A stretch of DNA of 14,902 bases from Aminicenans sp964648465 (GTDB taxonomy: Bacteria > Acidobacteriota > Aminicenantia > Aminicenantales > Aminicenantaceae): contig CAZYMU010000046.1 of assembly GCA_964648465.1 (NCBI GenBank), forward strand, positions 1 to 14,902, in the 5' to 3' direction. The notes beneath the pieces are model-generated. The model was not told where the DNA came from. It saw nothing but the letters and a program-made list of their open reading frames with translations, and ran no database searches. Position numbers and translations under genes: made by a program. Below are positions 1 through 7,176 of this stretch, piece by piece; position 1 is the stretch's first letter, and every line of letters begins with the position of its first letter.

Positions 1-54
1 GTAACGAAGCAGATGCGGTAAGATCGGCTCGCCTGAAAGGTAAAGAATGCCGAT
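1..54 (+). repeat. Dispersed structured repeat, partial copy A (tail, cut by window edge)
   Basis: Positions 1-54 are identical base for base to 261-314; identity ends sharply after base 54 / 314. The last part can fold: ATCGGC at 23-28 pairs with GCCGAT at 49-54, enclosing a small CCT-GAA-AGG hairpin, so the stem closes exactly at the point where similarity stops. The start of this copy lies to the left of the window. Confidence 0.85.
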
Positions 55-148
55 ATAGAGGAAAAGAAGTGCATTGGAAAAGAGTTGTATGTTATGCTGA
101 AAGGAAAATCAATATAACTGGCAGATATAATGTTAAAATATATATTGG

Positions 149-176
149 TATCGGCATCATTTATGAATAATTCAGG
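149..176 (-). repeat. Possible inverted mini-copy of the dispersed repeat
   Basis: Read on the minus strand, this stretch starts with CCTGAATTATTC (176 to 165), which matches the head of the repeat (CCTGGATTATTC at 181-192) except for one base. It ends with ATGCCGATA (157 to 149), which matches the repeat tail and one base beyond at 47-55. The roughly 100 bases between head and tail in the full copy are missing. It could be an internally deleted copy in opposite orientation, or two chance inverted matches. The head match is only 4 nt from copy B, so the two form a 12-bp stem (11 Watson-Crick pairs and one G-U) with an AGAA loop. Confidence 0.4.
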
Positions 177-179
177 AGA

Positions 180-314
180 ACCTGGATTATTCGCAAGTCA
201 AGCTTGCTGCAGATGCAAGGCACAGCGCATGAAGTTGTGGTCCTTCACCACGAATGAGCTGTAACGAAGCAGATGCGGTAAGATCGGCTCGCCTGAAAGG
301 TAAAGAATGCCGAT
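180..314 (+). repeat. Dispersed structured repeat, copy B (fullest copy)
   Basis: This is the reference copy. Its first 97 bases (180-276) match 10614-10710 with 5 mismatches and no gaps, and its last 54 (261-314) match 1-54 exactly. It has two foldable modules. In the head hairpin at 222-262, ACAGC/GCTGT, CAT/ATG and TTGTGGT/ACCACGA pair around a CCTTC loop. In the tail hairpin at 283-314, ATCGGC pairs with GCCGAT. The head hairpin is flanked by an exact 8-bp direct repeat, GCAGATGC (209-216 and 269-276). No protein is evident in it. The nature is unknown: a REP/MITE-like non-autonomous element or a small structured RNA are both possible. Confidence 0.85.
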
Positions 315-407
315 CGTGATTAAAAGGAAATTCAACATATACCCTTAATAAATTTTGTGCAAGGGATCCATTGGATTTTGTGTGTTACTAGGAGAGGATG
401 AGATTTC

Positions 408-1289
408 ATGTCGGATCAGATTGACTTACATATTCATTCGAACAAAAGCAGTGATGGAGATTTTTCGCCTTTCCGTATTGTTTCTCTGGCAAAAGAGAAA
501 GGATTCAGGGCAATATCTATTTCTGACCATGATACTGTAGCAGCATATCCGGAAGCTTTACGTATCGGTAAAAAATTCGGAGTTGAAATTATCCCAAATG
601 TGGAGCTTACAACCTGTTTCGATGACCGTGAGTTTCACTTATTGCTTCCATTTATTGATTGGAATAAAAAAGTTGTGACTGATCTTGTTGCTGAAATTTC
701 AGAAAGGCGGGAAAAAGAGGCTCGTAAGAGGGTTATGAAACTTCAAAAATTAGGTCTTGATATATGCTGGAGTGAAATTGTAAATAAATGTGGCTCTTTT
801 CCTCCATTGGGAGTAACCATTGCTCAGATTTTTCTGGATAAAGCTGAAAAGGCAGGGGATCCTGGTTTCAGAAGATATTTAGATCCAGAAAACAGAATTT
901 ATGCCCCTTATCTTTTCTATAAAGACTATTTTATGGAGGGAAAGCCTGCCTTCGTTCCCAGCCGAAATATTGCTTTGCTGGACGTTCTGAAAATAGCCCC
1001 TCAAACAGGAGGAGTTCCTGTCCTTGCTCATCCAGGAGCATATTTTCAACATACCAGTAGAGAGGATCTTGTATTATTAAAAGAAAAGGGGCTCGAAGGC
1101 CTAGAAATTTATACATCCTACCATGATGCTGATCAGACAGAATATTATAAAATACTTGCTGGTGAACTTGACCTTGTTCCGACGTCGGGTTCTGATTTTC
1201 ACGGAACAATTAAACCCAATGTTCCATTTGGCTCTGTTAAGAATGGCCGGTACTGGATGGTAGAAGAGCTGAAAAAAAGGAGGGCTTAA
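408..1289 (+). CDS. PHP-domain metal-dependent phosphoesterase (RNase AM/TrpH-like)
   Basis: This 293-residue protein is a PHP-domain phosphoesterase, a family that hydrolyses phosphoester bonds using a cluster of divalent metals. Metal-ligand motifs appear in the usual order: DLHIHS (6-11, His8 and His10), SDHDT (39-43), NVEL with Glu66, His77, LAHPG with His208, and SDFHG (262-266, Asp263 and His265). Length and motif order fit the TrpH/YciV group, whose E. coli member (RNase AM) trims 5' ends of RNA. That exact activity is inferred, since family members differ in substrate. The ATG at 408 has a GGAGAGG ribosome site at 391-397. The stop directly abuts the ATG of the CvpA-like gene, so the two are co-transcribed. 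Confidence 0.85.
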   Translation: MSDQIDLHIHSNKSSDGDFSPFRIVSLAKEKGFRAISISDHDTVAAYPEALRIGKKFGVEIIPNVELTTCFDDREFHLLLPFIDWNKKVVTDLVAEISERREKEARKRVMKLQKLGLDICWSEIVNKCGSFPPLGVTIAQIFLDKAEKAGDPGFRRYLDPENRIYAPYLFYKDYFMEGKPAFVPSRNIALLDVLKIAPQTGGVPVLAHPGAYFQHTSREDLVLLKEKGLEGLEIYTSYHDADQTEYYKILAGELDLVPTSGSDFHGTIKPNVPFGSVKNGRYWMVEELKKRRA

Positions 1290-1826
1290 ATGATTTTTAA
1301 CTGGCTTGATATAATTTTGCTTGTAATCCTTGTTATTACGCTTGTGTTGGGTATTATAAAAGGGTTAATAAAAGAGATAGTAGGCATTTTAGCAGTAATC
1401 CTAGGCTTGATAGTGGCACTTGTCTATTATCCTTATGTTTCTGCGATTTATATACGCTTCATTTCCAGTCAGCCACTCTCTAAATTTCTAGGGTTTTTTA
1501 CGATATTTTTAATCGTTTTATGTGTTGGATGGCTTATTTCAAGGCTGTTTTCGAAATTGATGAGGGGTCCCTTGAAAATTTTAAACCATGTTTTAGGGGG
1601 AGGTTTTGGTTTGGTCAAAGGTATTCTTATCTGCGGCATTTTGGTTTTTGCAATGCTGGTATTTCCTGTAAATATTAATGCTTTAAAAGAATCACAGCTT
1701 GCCCCATGCTGCCTGAAAATGACAAGACTGGCCGTAGGTCTTATCCCTAAGGAACTTAAAGAAAAGTTCAGCGATGCTTATGGAGAAGTAGTAAACAGAA
1801 GGGGGAAAAATGAAAAAAGAATTTGA
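1290..1826 (+). CDS. CvpA-family inner-membrane protein
   Basis: A 178-residue membrane protein with about four hydrophobic helices (roughly residues 5-25, 28-48, 66-84 and 104-124). It opens with the family-like WLDIILLVILV and has the glycine-rich NHVLGGGFGLVKG segment (about 99-111) typical of CvpA. In E. coli CvpA is needed for colicin V production and supports envelope homeostasis; its biochemical role is unsettled, so none is claimed here. A strong AAGGAGGG ribosome site (1277-1284) sits inside the end of the PHP gene, 5 nt before the ATG. The C-terminal tail after residue 125 is soluble and basic. The last 17 nt overlap the start of the Fis-like gene, which suggests translational coupling. 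Confidence 0.8.
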   Translation: MIFNWLDIILLVILVITLVLGIIKGLIKEIVGILAVILGLIVALVYYPYVSAIYIRFISSQPLSKFLGFFTIFLIVLCVGWLISRLFSKLMRGPLKILNHVLGGGFGLVKGILICGILVFAMLVFPVNINALKESQLAPCCLKMTRLAVGLIPKELKEKFSDAYGEVVNRRGKNEKRI

Positions 1827-2037
1827 GGAATTTACTATACATAAAAAGATGGAAGTGCTTATCAAAGAATTGGTAGATAAAGAACTTCCCATAAGAGATA
1901 CTCTTAGAGAATTTGAGATGATCTATATAGAAACTGCCTCAAAAAGATACAAAGGGAACAAGACAAAAATGGCTAGAGCACTGGGTCTTCACCGAAATAC
2001 TCTTCACAACCTTACTAAGGCTTTAGAAATAAAATAA
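1810..2037 (+). CDS. Small Fis-type helix-turn-helix protein
   Basis: A 75-residue protein whose second half (about 30-71) matches the Fis/NtrC C-terminal DNA-binding helix-turn-helix. It has a family-like LREFEMIYIETA helix followed by GNKTKMARALGLHRNTLHNLTKAL, in which the KTKMARALG and HRNTLHNL stretches form the turn and recognition helix. It has no receiver or AAA+ domain, so it is a stand-alone Fis-like DNA-binding protein, probably dimeric; its targets are unknown. The start at 1810 is chosen because GGGGG (1801-1805) lies just upstream; this gives the 17-nt overlap with the CvpA-like gene. It is the last gene of the PHP-CvpA-Fis operon. I see no clear intrinsic terminator after it. 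Confidence 0.8.
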   Translation: MKKEFEEFTIHKKMEVLIKELVDKELPIRDTLREFEMIYIETASKRYKGNKTKMARALGLHRNTLHNLTKALEIK

Positions 2038-2116
2038 AATCTGGAGTCCAATGTTCTCTTCAATTTTATCTGCTTGGATATCTTATTCGCACAAAATAGA
2101 AACCCTCCCCATATAA

Positions 2117-2143
2117 TTAGCAGTCTAGATGGAAGAGTGCTAA
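2117..2143 (+). promoter_or_regulatory. CIRCE operator (HrcA binding site)
   Basis: Inverted repeat TTAGCAGTC, nine spacer bases, then GAGTGCTAA. The consensus CIRCE is TTAGCACTC-N9-GAGTGCTAA, so only one base (the G at 2123) departs from it. CIRCE is the binding site of the heat-shock repressor HrcA, and its place just before groES-groEL is diagnostic. It lies upstream of the best -35 box rather than over the start of transcription. Confidence 0.95.
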
Positions 2144-2159
2144 TTTTTTAACATTTTTC

Positions 2160-2188
2160 TTGACAATTAGAACTTTTTGCTCTATATT
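2160..2188 (+). promoter_or_regulatory. Sigma70-type promoter for groESL
   Basis: A perfect TTGACA -35 (2160-2165), 17-bp spacer and TATATT -10 (2183-2188). Transcription would begin near 2195, giving a leader of about 45 nt to the groES ATG. It is the only strong promoter between the Fis-like gene and groES. Confidence 0.8.
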
Positions 2189-2240
2189 AGCATTTTCATT
2201 TTAAATATATTAAATCAATAATTTTATAAAGGAGGTTCAA

Positions 2241-2525
2241 ATGAAAGTGATCCCTTTATATGACCGGGTTCTATTGAAACGGTTGGAAGAGAAAGAGGTC
2301 AAAAAAGGAGGAATAATTATTCCTGACACAGCGAAAGAAAAACCACTGGAAGCAGAGGTAATTGAAGTTGGGAAAGGGAGAGTTGAAGGAGATAAAATAA
2401 GTCCTCTCGAAGTTAAAAAGGGTGACAGGGTTCTCATCGGAAAATTCAGTGGGACAGAAGTTACGATTGACGACATGGAATATGTTATTGTTCGTGAAGA
2501 AGAAATTTTAGGTAAAATTACTTAA
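2241..2525 (+). CDS. groES: Co-chaperonin GroES (Hsp10)
   Basis: A 94-residue GroES, the heptameric lid that caps GroEL and closes the cytoplasmic folding chamber. The family opening IPLYDRVLLKR (4-14) is followed by the flexible mobile loop (about 16-33), whose GGIIIPD segment supplies the hydrophobic contact with GroEL. The roof-hairpin region is around VGKGRVEGD (43-51), and the C-terminal DDMEYVIVREEEILG is typical. A near-perfect AAAGGAGGT ribosome site (2228-2236) precedes the ATG by a few bases. It is followed 21 nt later by groEL in the classic groESL order. Regulation is expected through HrcA at the CIRCE element upstream. Confidence 0.98.
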   Translation: MKVIPLYDRVLLKRLEEKEVKKGGIIIPDTAKEKPLEAEVIEVGKGRVEGDKISPLEVKKGDRVLIGKFSGTEVTIDDMEYVIVREEEILGKIT

Positions 2526-2546
2526 TTTTGTAAGAAGGAGAAAAAA

Positions 2547-4166
2547 ATGGCAAAACAAATAATATTAGGTGAAGAAGCAAGGCAGGCGCTTTTAAAGGGT
2601 ATCAATGCATTAAGCAATGTTGTTAAAGAGACTCTTGGACCCAGGGGTAAGAATATTATCTTGGATAAAAAATTCGGTGCTCCGACAAGCACTAAAGACG
2701 GTGTGACTGTAGCTAAAGAAATAGAACTCAAAGATCCTTTAGAAAACATGGGTGCACAGCTTGTTAAAGAAGTTGCCTCAAAGACTTCTGATGTGGCAGG
2801 AGATGGGACAACGACAGCAACTGTACTGGCGCAGATGATTTATTCAGAAGGATTGAAATATGTGACAGCAGGCGCAAACCCAAACTTAATCAAAAAGGGT
2901 ATCGATAAGGCTGTAAAAGAGATTGTAAAAAAACTCAAAGAAAGCAGCCGGGAAGTCACTGGTGAAATGATTGCCCAGGTCGGAGCAATTTCTGCTAATA
3001 ATGATAAATCTGTTGGGAAAATTATTGCTGAGGCAATGGACAAAGTTGGTAAAGATGGGGTTATCACAGTGGAGGAAGCAAAAGGATTAGAGACAACTAT
3101 GGATATTGTTGAGGGGATGCAGTTTGACCGAGGATATCTTTCCCCTTATTTTGTAACTGACCCTGATAGGATGGAGTGTGTCTTGGAAAATTCGCTGATT
3201 CTTCTTCATGAAAAGAAAATCAGCAATTTGAGAGAATTTCTGCCGTTACTTGAGAATGTAGCCAAGATGGGGAAGCCGTTATTAGTGATTGCTGAAGAAG
3301 TTGAGGGCGAAGCTCTGGCTACGCTGGTCGTAAATAAACTAAAGGGAACATTTACTTGTGCTGCGGTTAAAGCGCCTGGATTTGGAGACAGACGGAAAGC
3401 CATGCTGGAAGATATTGCTGTTCTAACCGGGGGAAAAGTTATTACCGAGGATATTGGAGTCAAACTTGAAAATGTTTCCATTGATTGGTTGGGTGAGACT
3501 AAAAAAGTCGTTATCGACAAGGACAATACTACAATAGTTGAAGGCAATGGAAAAAAGGAGGATGTTCAGGCAAGAATCAAGCAGATTAGAACACAGATAG
3601 AAGACACCACTTCTGACTATGATAGGGAAAAACTTCAAGAAAGATTAGCCAAGATGGTTGGAGGAGTAGCTTTAATTAAAGTAGGAGCTGCAACAGAATC
3701 AGAGTTAAAAGAGAAAAAAGCAAGGGTAGAAGATGCCATGCATGCTACCAAAGCTGCTGTGGAAGAAGGAATTGTAGCAGGCGGTGGAGTTGCCCTTTTG
3801 AGAGCCAGAAAAGTTCTTGATTCTTTGAAGTTTGATGATGATATTCAAATCGGTATAAACATCATAAAAAGAGTTATAGAAGAACCTCTCCGTCAGATTG
3901 CAAATAATGCCGGCTGTGAAGGATCCATCATTGTTGAGAAAGTCAAAGAAATGGAAAAGGACATGGGATTCAATGCTCTTACAGAAAAAATGGAGGATTT
4001 GATTGCGAGCGGAGTGCTGGATCCTACAAAGGTTGTTCGTACTGCCCTGCAGAATGCTGCAAGTATTGGAGGCTTAATGTTAACTACTGAAGGATTAGTT
4101 TCTGATATTCCTGAGGAAGACAAGGGGCCGAAGATGCCAATGCCTCCTGGTGAAGGTATGTACTAA
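2547..4166 (+). CDS. groEL: Chaperonin GroEL (Hsp60)
   Basis: A 539-residue GroEL, the double-ring ATP-driven chaperonin that folds cytoplasmic proteins together with GroES. Nucleotide-pocket motifs are present: LGPRGKN (30-36), KDGVTVA with Asp51, GDGTTTATVLAQ (85-96, Asp86), the VEDAMHATKAAVEEG helix carrying the conserved Asp near 396, and AGGGVALLRA. The apical domain includes MQFDRGYLSPYFVT and APGFGDRRKAMLEDIA. Length is normal. The C-terminus ends in PMPPGEGMY instead of the repeated Gly-Gly-Met tail of E. coli GroEL, so it is short and proline-containing. The ribosome site AAGGAG lies just before the ATG in the groES-groEL gap. A strong intrinsic terminator follows. Confidence 0.98.
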   Translation: MAKQIILGEEARQALLKGINALSNVVKETLGPRGKNIILDKKFGAPTSTKDGVTVAKEIELKDPLENMGAQLVKEVASKTSDVAGDGTTTATVLAQMIYSEGLKYVTAGANPNLIKKGIDKAVKEIVKKLKESSREVTGEMIAQVGAISANNDKSVGKIIAEAMDKVGKDGVITVEEAKGLETTMDIVEGMQFDRGYLSPYFVTDPDRMECVLENSLILLHEKKISNLREFLPLLENVAKMGKPLLVIAEEVEGEALATLVVNKLKGTFTCAAVKAPGFGDRRKAMLEDIAVLTGGKVITEDIGVKLENVSIDWLGETKKVVIDKDNTTIVEGNGKKEDVQARIKQIRTQIEDTTSDYDREKLQERLAKMVGGVALIKVGAATESELKEKKARVEDAMHATKAAVEEGIVAGGGVALLRARKVLDSLKFDDDIQIGINIIKRVIEEPLRQIANNAGCEGSIIVEKVKEMEKDMGFNALTEKMEDLIASGVLDPTKVVRTALQNAASIGGLMLTTEGLVSDIPEEDKGPKMPMPPGEGMY

Positions 4167-4186
4167 ATCGTATAGTCTCTAGTGCT

Positions 4187-4220
4187 AAAGGCTCCGGTTT
4201 TATTCCGGAGCCTTTTTTTT
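4187..4220 (+). terminator. Intrinsic terminator of groESL
   Basis: GGCTCCGG (4190-4197) pairs perfectly with CCGGAGCC (4205-4212) around a 7-nt loop, extended by three A-T pairs and followed by eight Ts (4213-4220). This is a textbook rho-independent terminator 21 nt after the groEL stop. Confidence 0.95.
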
Positions 4221-4248
4221 GGCGTATTTCTATGGTATATATTACAGA

Positions 4249-6591
4249 GTGTTTAGATTATTTGACCGGTACATAATTAAAGAAATTATTCCTCCATTTT
4301 TCGTAGGTTTACTGGTCTATACATTTGTCATTTTGATGAATCAAATTCTTCTCTTTTCTGAAGTCTTTATTACAAAGGGTGTTTCTTTAAAAGTTGTCCT
4401 TTTATTGTTGCTTTATCTTATTCCTTCTGTGTTTGCATTTACTATACCTATGTCGGTGCTTATGGGAATACTGGCCGGACTGAGTCGCATGTCTTCAGAT
4501 GCAGAAGTTACAGCATTCAAAACTTTAGGAGTCAGCTCAAGCAGGTTTCTCAGGCCAATTCTTGTTTTTTCTTTAGTGGGATTGATGTTAACTTCTTTTT
4601 TAACATTATATCTTGCACCACGCGCAAACTTCCAATGGATAAAGACTTTTTCAAATTCTGTAGTGGCAAAGGCCCATTTTAAAATTAGGGCCAGAGAATT
4701 TAATGAATCTATCCCCAATACTGTTATTTTTATACAGGATATTATGTATGATGAAAGCTGGAAGAACATTTTTGTATATTTTTCCGACACTCCTGAAGAA
4801 CCCAGGGCTGTTTTTGCAAAAAAAGGGAAGCTGAATTTCTACGCAGCTGAAAAGAGGGCTGCATTAGAACTGTTTGATGGTGTTATTCATTCTTATCCAT
4901 TATCTGACCCGGAGAGGTACAGGGTGACTTCCTTTAAGCGCTTGGAGGAAGAAGTACCTCTGGAAGATTTTTTCTCCTCGATTTCTGCTAGGAAGCGGGT
5001 AAGGGAAAAGGATATTGGAGAACTGAACAGAGATGTTAAGATAATTAAAAAAGAATTAGAAAAAATTCCTGAATCCGGGAAAACTTCAATTGAATTTTTA
5101 CAGAAACAAAGGGAATATATTTCACACTGGGTTGAGATACATAAAAAGATTGCCCTCCCTTTTGCATGTTTAATTTTTGCTTTTTTAGGCCTTTCCTTAG
5201 GAGCTTCCACAAAAAAGGGGGGAAGAACCAGCGGATTCACTATCAGTATAGTAATTATAATAATTTATTACATTCTAATCACGGCAGGAGAACAACTGGC
5301 GATGGACGGCAGGATTTCTCCTTTGATTGGAATGTGGGGTCCTAATATTTTACTGAGTTTAAGTGGTTTGTATTTTTTTATTAGATCAATAAAAGAATCA
5401 TCATTGTTTTCATTTTATTCGAGGTTTTTTAAGAGAGAGAAAAAGGCTATTACCGGAGTAAGAAAAACACAATTCCAACGGAAACGAAGGCGCTTTTCAG
5501 TTCGCTTTCCAAATATTTTGGACCGCTATATTATCAAAAGATATGCAGTCATTTTTTCACTTATTTTTATAAGCATTCTGGTTATTTTTTTTGTAGTCAC
5601 TTTTTTTGAGCGGATCGATAGTATTTACGAACATAATAAGGCTATAGCCCTCTTATTTAAGTTTATTTGGTTTAAGACTCCAGAGTTTGTCCATTATACA
5701 CTTCCTGTTGCTGCCCTGGCTTCAACACTTTTATGCCTTGGCATTTTAACCAAATGTAATGAAGCAACCGCTATGAAGGCCTGTGGCATCAGCCTTTATC
5801 GTATGGTTCTACCTGTTCTCTTTTTAGCTGTGTTGGTTAGCTTCTTATCTTTCTATATGCAGGAGAATCTTCTTCCTTATTCCAATAAAAAAGCGGAGGA
5901 AATATTAAATAAAATAAATGATAGACCACCTCGAAGTTACAACTACATTAACCGACGGTGGGTCATGAACAAGAAAAACAATAGAATTTATCACTATTTG
6001 TATTTTGATCCCATTGGTTCAAGTTTTAGTCAGCTAACAATATATGATATTGATGCTTCTTCATGGTCCATGAAGAGCAGATTTTTCTCTGAAAGGGCAT
6101 ATCTGGAACGTGGAAGACTATCGTTGTCTAAATGTTGGTATAGAGGATTTAAGGCTGATAGACCCGTAAGATATGAAAAAAAGAAGGAAATGGAGCTTAC
6201 ACATATTGAAGACAGAAACTATTTCTTGAAGGAATGGAGAGAGCCTGACCAGATGAACTATGGAGAGCTTAAACGCTATATTGATGAAATTGAGGAAAAA
6301 GACTTTGAAACTGTGAGGTTTAAGGTAGATTTGAATTATAAAATATCTTTTCCATTTGCCGGCTTAATAATGACTATCATTGGAATCCCGTTTGCTTTTT
6401 CTATGGGAAAGAGGGGAACTCTCTTTGGCATAGGTCTGAGTATAGTCATTGCTATTGTTTATTGGGGAAGCATAGGAATTTTCAAAAGCCTAGGTTATAT
6501 CAGTTATTTGAATGCCTTTCTAGCTGCTTGGGGACCGAATCTCATATTTGGACTTGCAGGACTTTATTTGCTTTTTACGTTGAGAACATAA
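4249..6591 (+). CDS. Fused LptF-LptG lipopolysaccharide export permease
   Basis: A 780-residue inner-membrane protein formed by two consecutive YjgP/YjgQ-type permeases. LptF and LptG normally form a heterodimer that, with the LptB ATPase and LptC, extracts lipopolysaccharide toward the outer membrane. The N-half (about 1-385) opens with LFDRYIIKEIIPPF and closes with MWGPNILLSLSGLYFF (363 on). The C-half opens at LDRYIIKRY (about 424) and closes with AWGPNLIFGLAGLYLL (761 on). Each half has helices around a soluble beta-jellyroll-like section. The linker (about 386-419) is basic. The reading frame can extend to a TTG at 4219, but that codon lies in the terminator T-tract; I choose GTG 4249 because the family starts just before (L/F)DRY. 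No strong ribosome site is visible. Confidence 0.88.
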   Translation: MFRLFDRYIIKEIIPPFFVGLLVYTFVILMNQILLFSEVFITKGVSLKVVLLLLLYLIPSVFAFTIPMSVLMGILAGLSRMSSDAEVTAFKTLGVSSSRFLRPILVFSLVGLMLTSFLTLYLAPRANFQWIKTFSNSVVAKAHFKIRAREFNESIPNTVIFIQDIMYDESWKNIFVYFSDTPEEPRAVFAKKGKLNFYAAEKRAALELFDGVIHSYPLSDPERYRVTSFKRLEEEVPLEDFFSSISARKRVREKDIGELNRDVKIIKKELEKIPESGKTSIEFLQKQREYISHWVEIHKKIALPFACLIFAFLGLSLGASTKKGGRTSGFTISIVIIIIYYILITAGEQLAMDGRISPLIGMWGPNILLSLSGLYFFIRSIKESSLFSFYSRFFKREKKAITGVRKTQFQRKRRRFSVRFPNILDRYIIKRYAVIFSLIFISILVIFFVVTFFERIDSIYEHNKAIALLFKFIWFKTPEFVHYTLPVAALASTLLCLGILTKCNEATAMKACGISLYRMVLPVLFLAVLVSFLSFYMQENLLPYSNKKAEEILNKINDRPPRSYNYINRRWVMNKKNNRIYHYLYFDPIGSSFSQLTIYDIDASSWSMKSRFFSERAYLERGRLSLSKCWYRGFKADRPVRYEKKKEMELTHIEDRNYFLKEWREPDQMNYGELKRYIDEIEEKDFETVRFKVDLNYKISFPFAGLIMTIIGIPFAFSMGKRGTLFGIGLSIVIAIVYWGSIGIFKSLGYISYLNAFLAAWGPNLIFGLAGLYLLFTLRT

Positions 6592-6598
6592 GACAGCG

Positions 6599-7084
6599 TT
6601 ACATCTTATATTTTCCGAAATCTTCTGGTCCTAAATTATCAAGCCATTTCTTGAGCTTATCTGAATCTTCAAGATTATCATTAAAATTAAGGCTGTTGGC
6701 TTTTGAAACAACTTCTTCTTTTACAAATATATGGGTATTCATACGAAGCGCAAGAGCAATTGCATCTGAAGGGCGAGAGTCTATTCCGATGAGTTGACCC
6801 TTATAGCGACAGTAAATTACAGCATAGAAAGTATTGTCTCTGACGTCGTTAACAACGATTTTTTCAATGGGAATGTTGAATTTACTTAGAATGTTTTTTA
6901 AAAGGTCGTGTGTCATCGGGCGTGGTGTCACAATATTTTCTACTTTGAGAGAAATTGCATTTGCTTCGAAGACTCCAATCCATATCGGAAGGATTTGTTT
7001 GCTATTGAGGTCTTCAAGGACTACTATGGGCATCTTGGATATAGGGTCAAGTATGAGGCCTTTTATTCTCATCTCAATTTCCAT
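6599..7084 (-). CDS. Bifunctional nuclease-domain (BFN/DUF151) protein
   Basis: A 161-residue protein of the BFN/DUF151 family. Hallmarks are ILPIWIGVFEANAI (31-44), RPMTHDL (55-61) and the signature DSRPSDAIALALR (102-114). The name comes from a plant member reported to have RNase and DNase activity; bacterial members are mostly uncharacterised, so nuclease action here is only inferred. No UVR or other C-terminal domain is fused. The ATG at 7084 is supported by GGAGG on the minus strand (7090-7094) with 5-nt spacing. It has its own near-consensus promoter and so need not depend on the ClC gene upstream. It converges on the LptF-LptG gene with a 7-nt gap. Confidence 0.85.
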   Translation of the reverse strand: MEIEMRIKGLILDPISKMPIVVLEDLNSKQILPIWIGVFEANAISLKVENIVTPRPMTHDLLKNILSKFNIPIEKIVVNDVRDNTFYAVIYCRYKGQLIGIDSRPSDAIALALRMNTHIFVKEEVVSKANSLNFNDNLEDSDKLKKWLDNLGPEDFGKYKM

Positions 7085-7107
7085 TATTTCCTCCGCCTCA
7101 AAAACTA

Positions 7108-7136
7108 AATATATATTCGGATGTATGTATTGTCAA
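7108..7136 (-). promoter_or_regulatory. Promoter of the BFN/DUF151 gene
   Basis: On the minus strand there is a perfect TTGACA (7136-7131), a 17-bp spacer and TATATT (7113-7108). Transcription would begin near 7101, giving a very short leader of about 17 nt that is almost filled by the GGAGG ribosome site. Confidence 0.75.
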
Positions 7137-7157
7137 GAAAACCTCTGTACAGCGGTT
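7137..7157 (-). terminator. Weak terminator-like hairpin after the ClC gene
   Basis: On the minus strand, AACC-G-CT and AG-A-GGTT pair around GTAC, with one G-A mismatch, and are followed by TTTTC. It is short and A/T-tailed and sits between the ClC stop and the BFN promoter. It could end the EndoQ-ClC transcript, but the stem is weak. Confidence 0.3.
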
Positions 7158-7176
7158 CTATGATTCAGGTTAGTTA

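Larger units (their letters stand above)
1..407. other. Non-coding region before the PHP operon, rich in repeats
   Basis: No convincing gene lies here; the short open frames have no recognisable protein. It holds the tail of one repeat copy (1-54), a short inverted mini-copy (149-176) and a longer copy (180-314), each listed separately. Positions 55-148 and 315-390 are AT-rich, and I see nothing definite in them. I could not pick a convincing promoter for the gene at 408, although one must lie in or upstream of this region. Confidence 0.6.

Noticed and set aside
1..314. CRISPR array from the repeated segments at 1-54 and 261-314
   Set aside because: Only two copies, 260 bp apart, with a 54-bp repeat, a non-uniform spacer and a further distant copy; no cas genes.
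2237..3638. Several minus-strand frames of 70-113 residues opposite groES and groEL
   Set aside because: They are serine/threonine/isoleucine-rich antisense reflections of highly conserved genes, without ribosome sites or domains.
4181..4188. AGTGCTAA near the groEL terminator as a second CIRCE half-site
   Set aside because: The partner half (TTAGCACT at the right distance) is missing, and the bases partly belong to the terminator stem.
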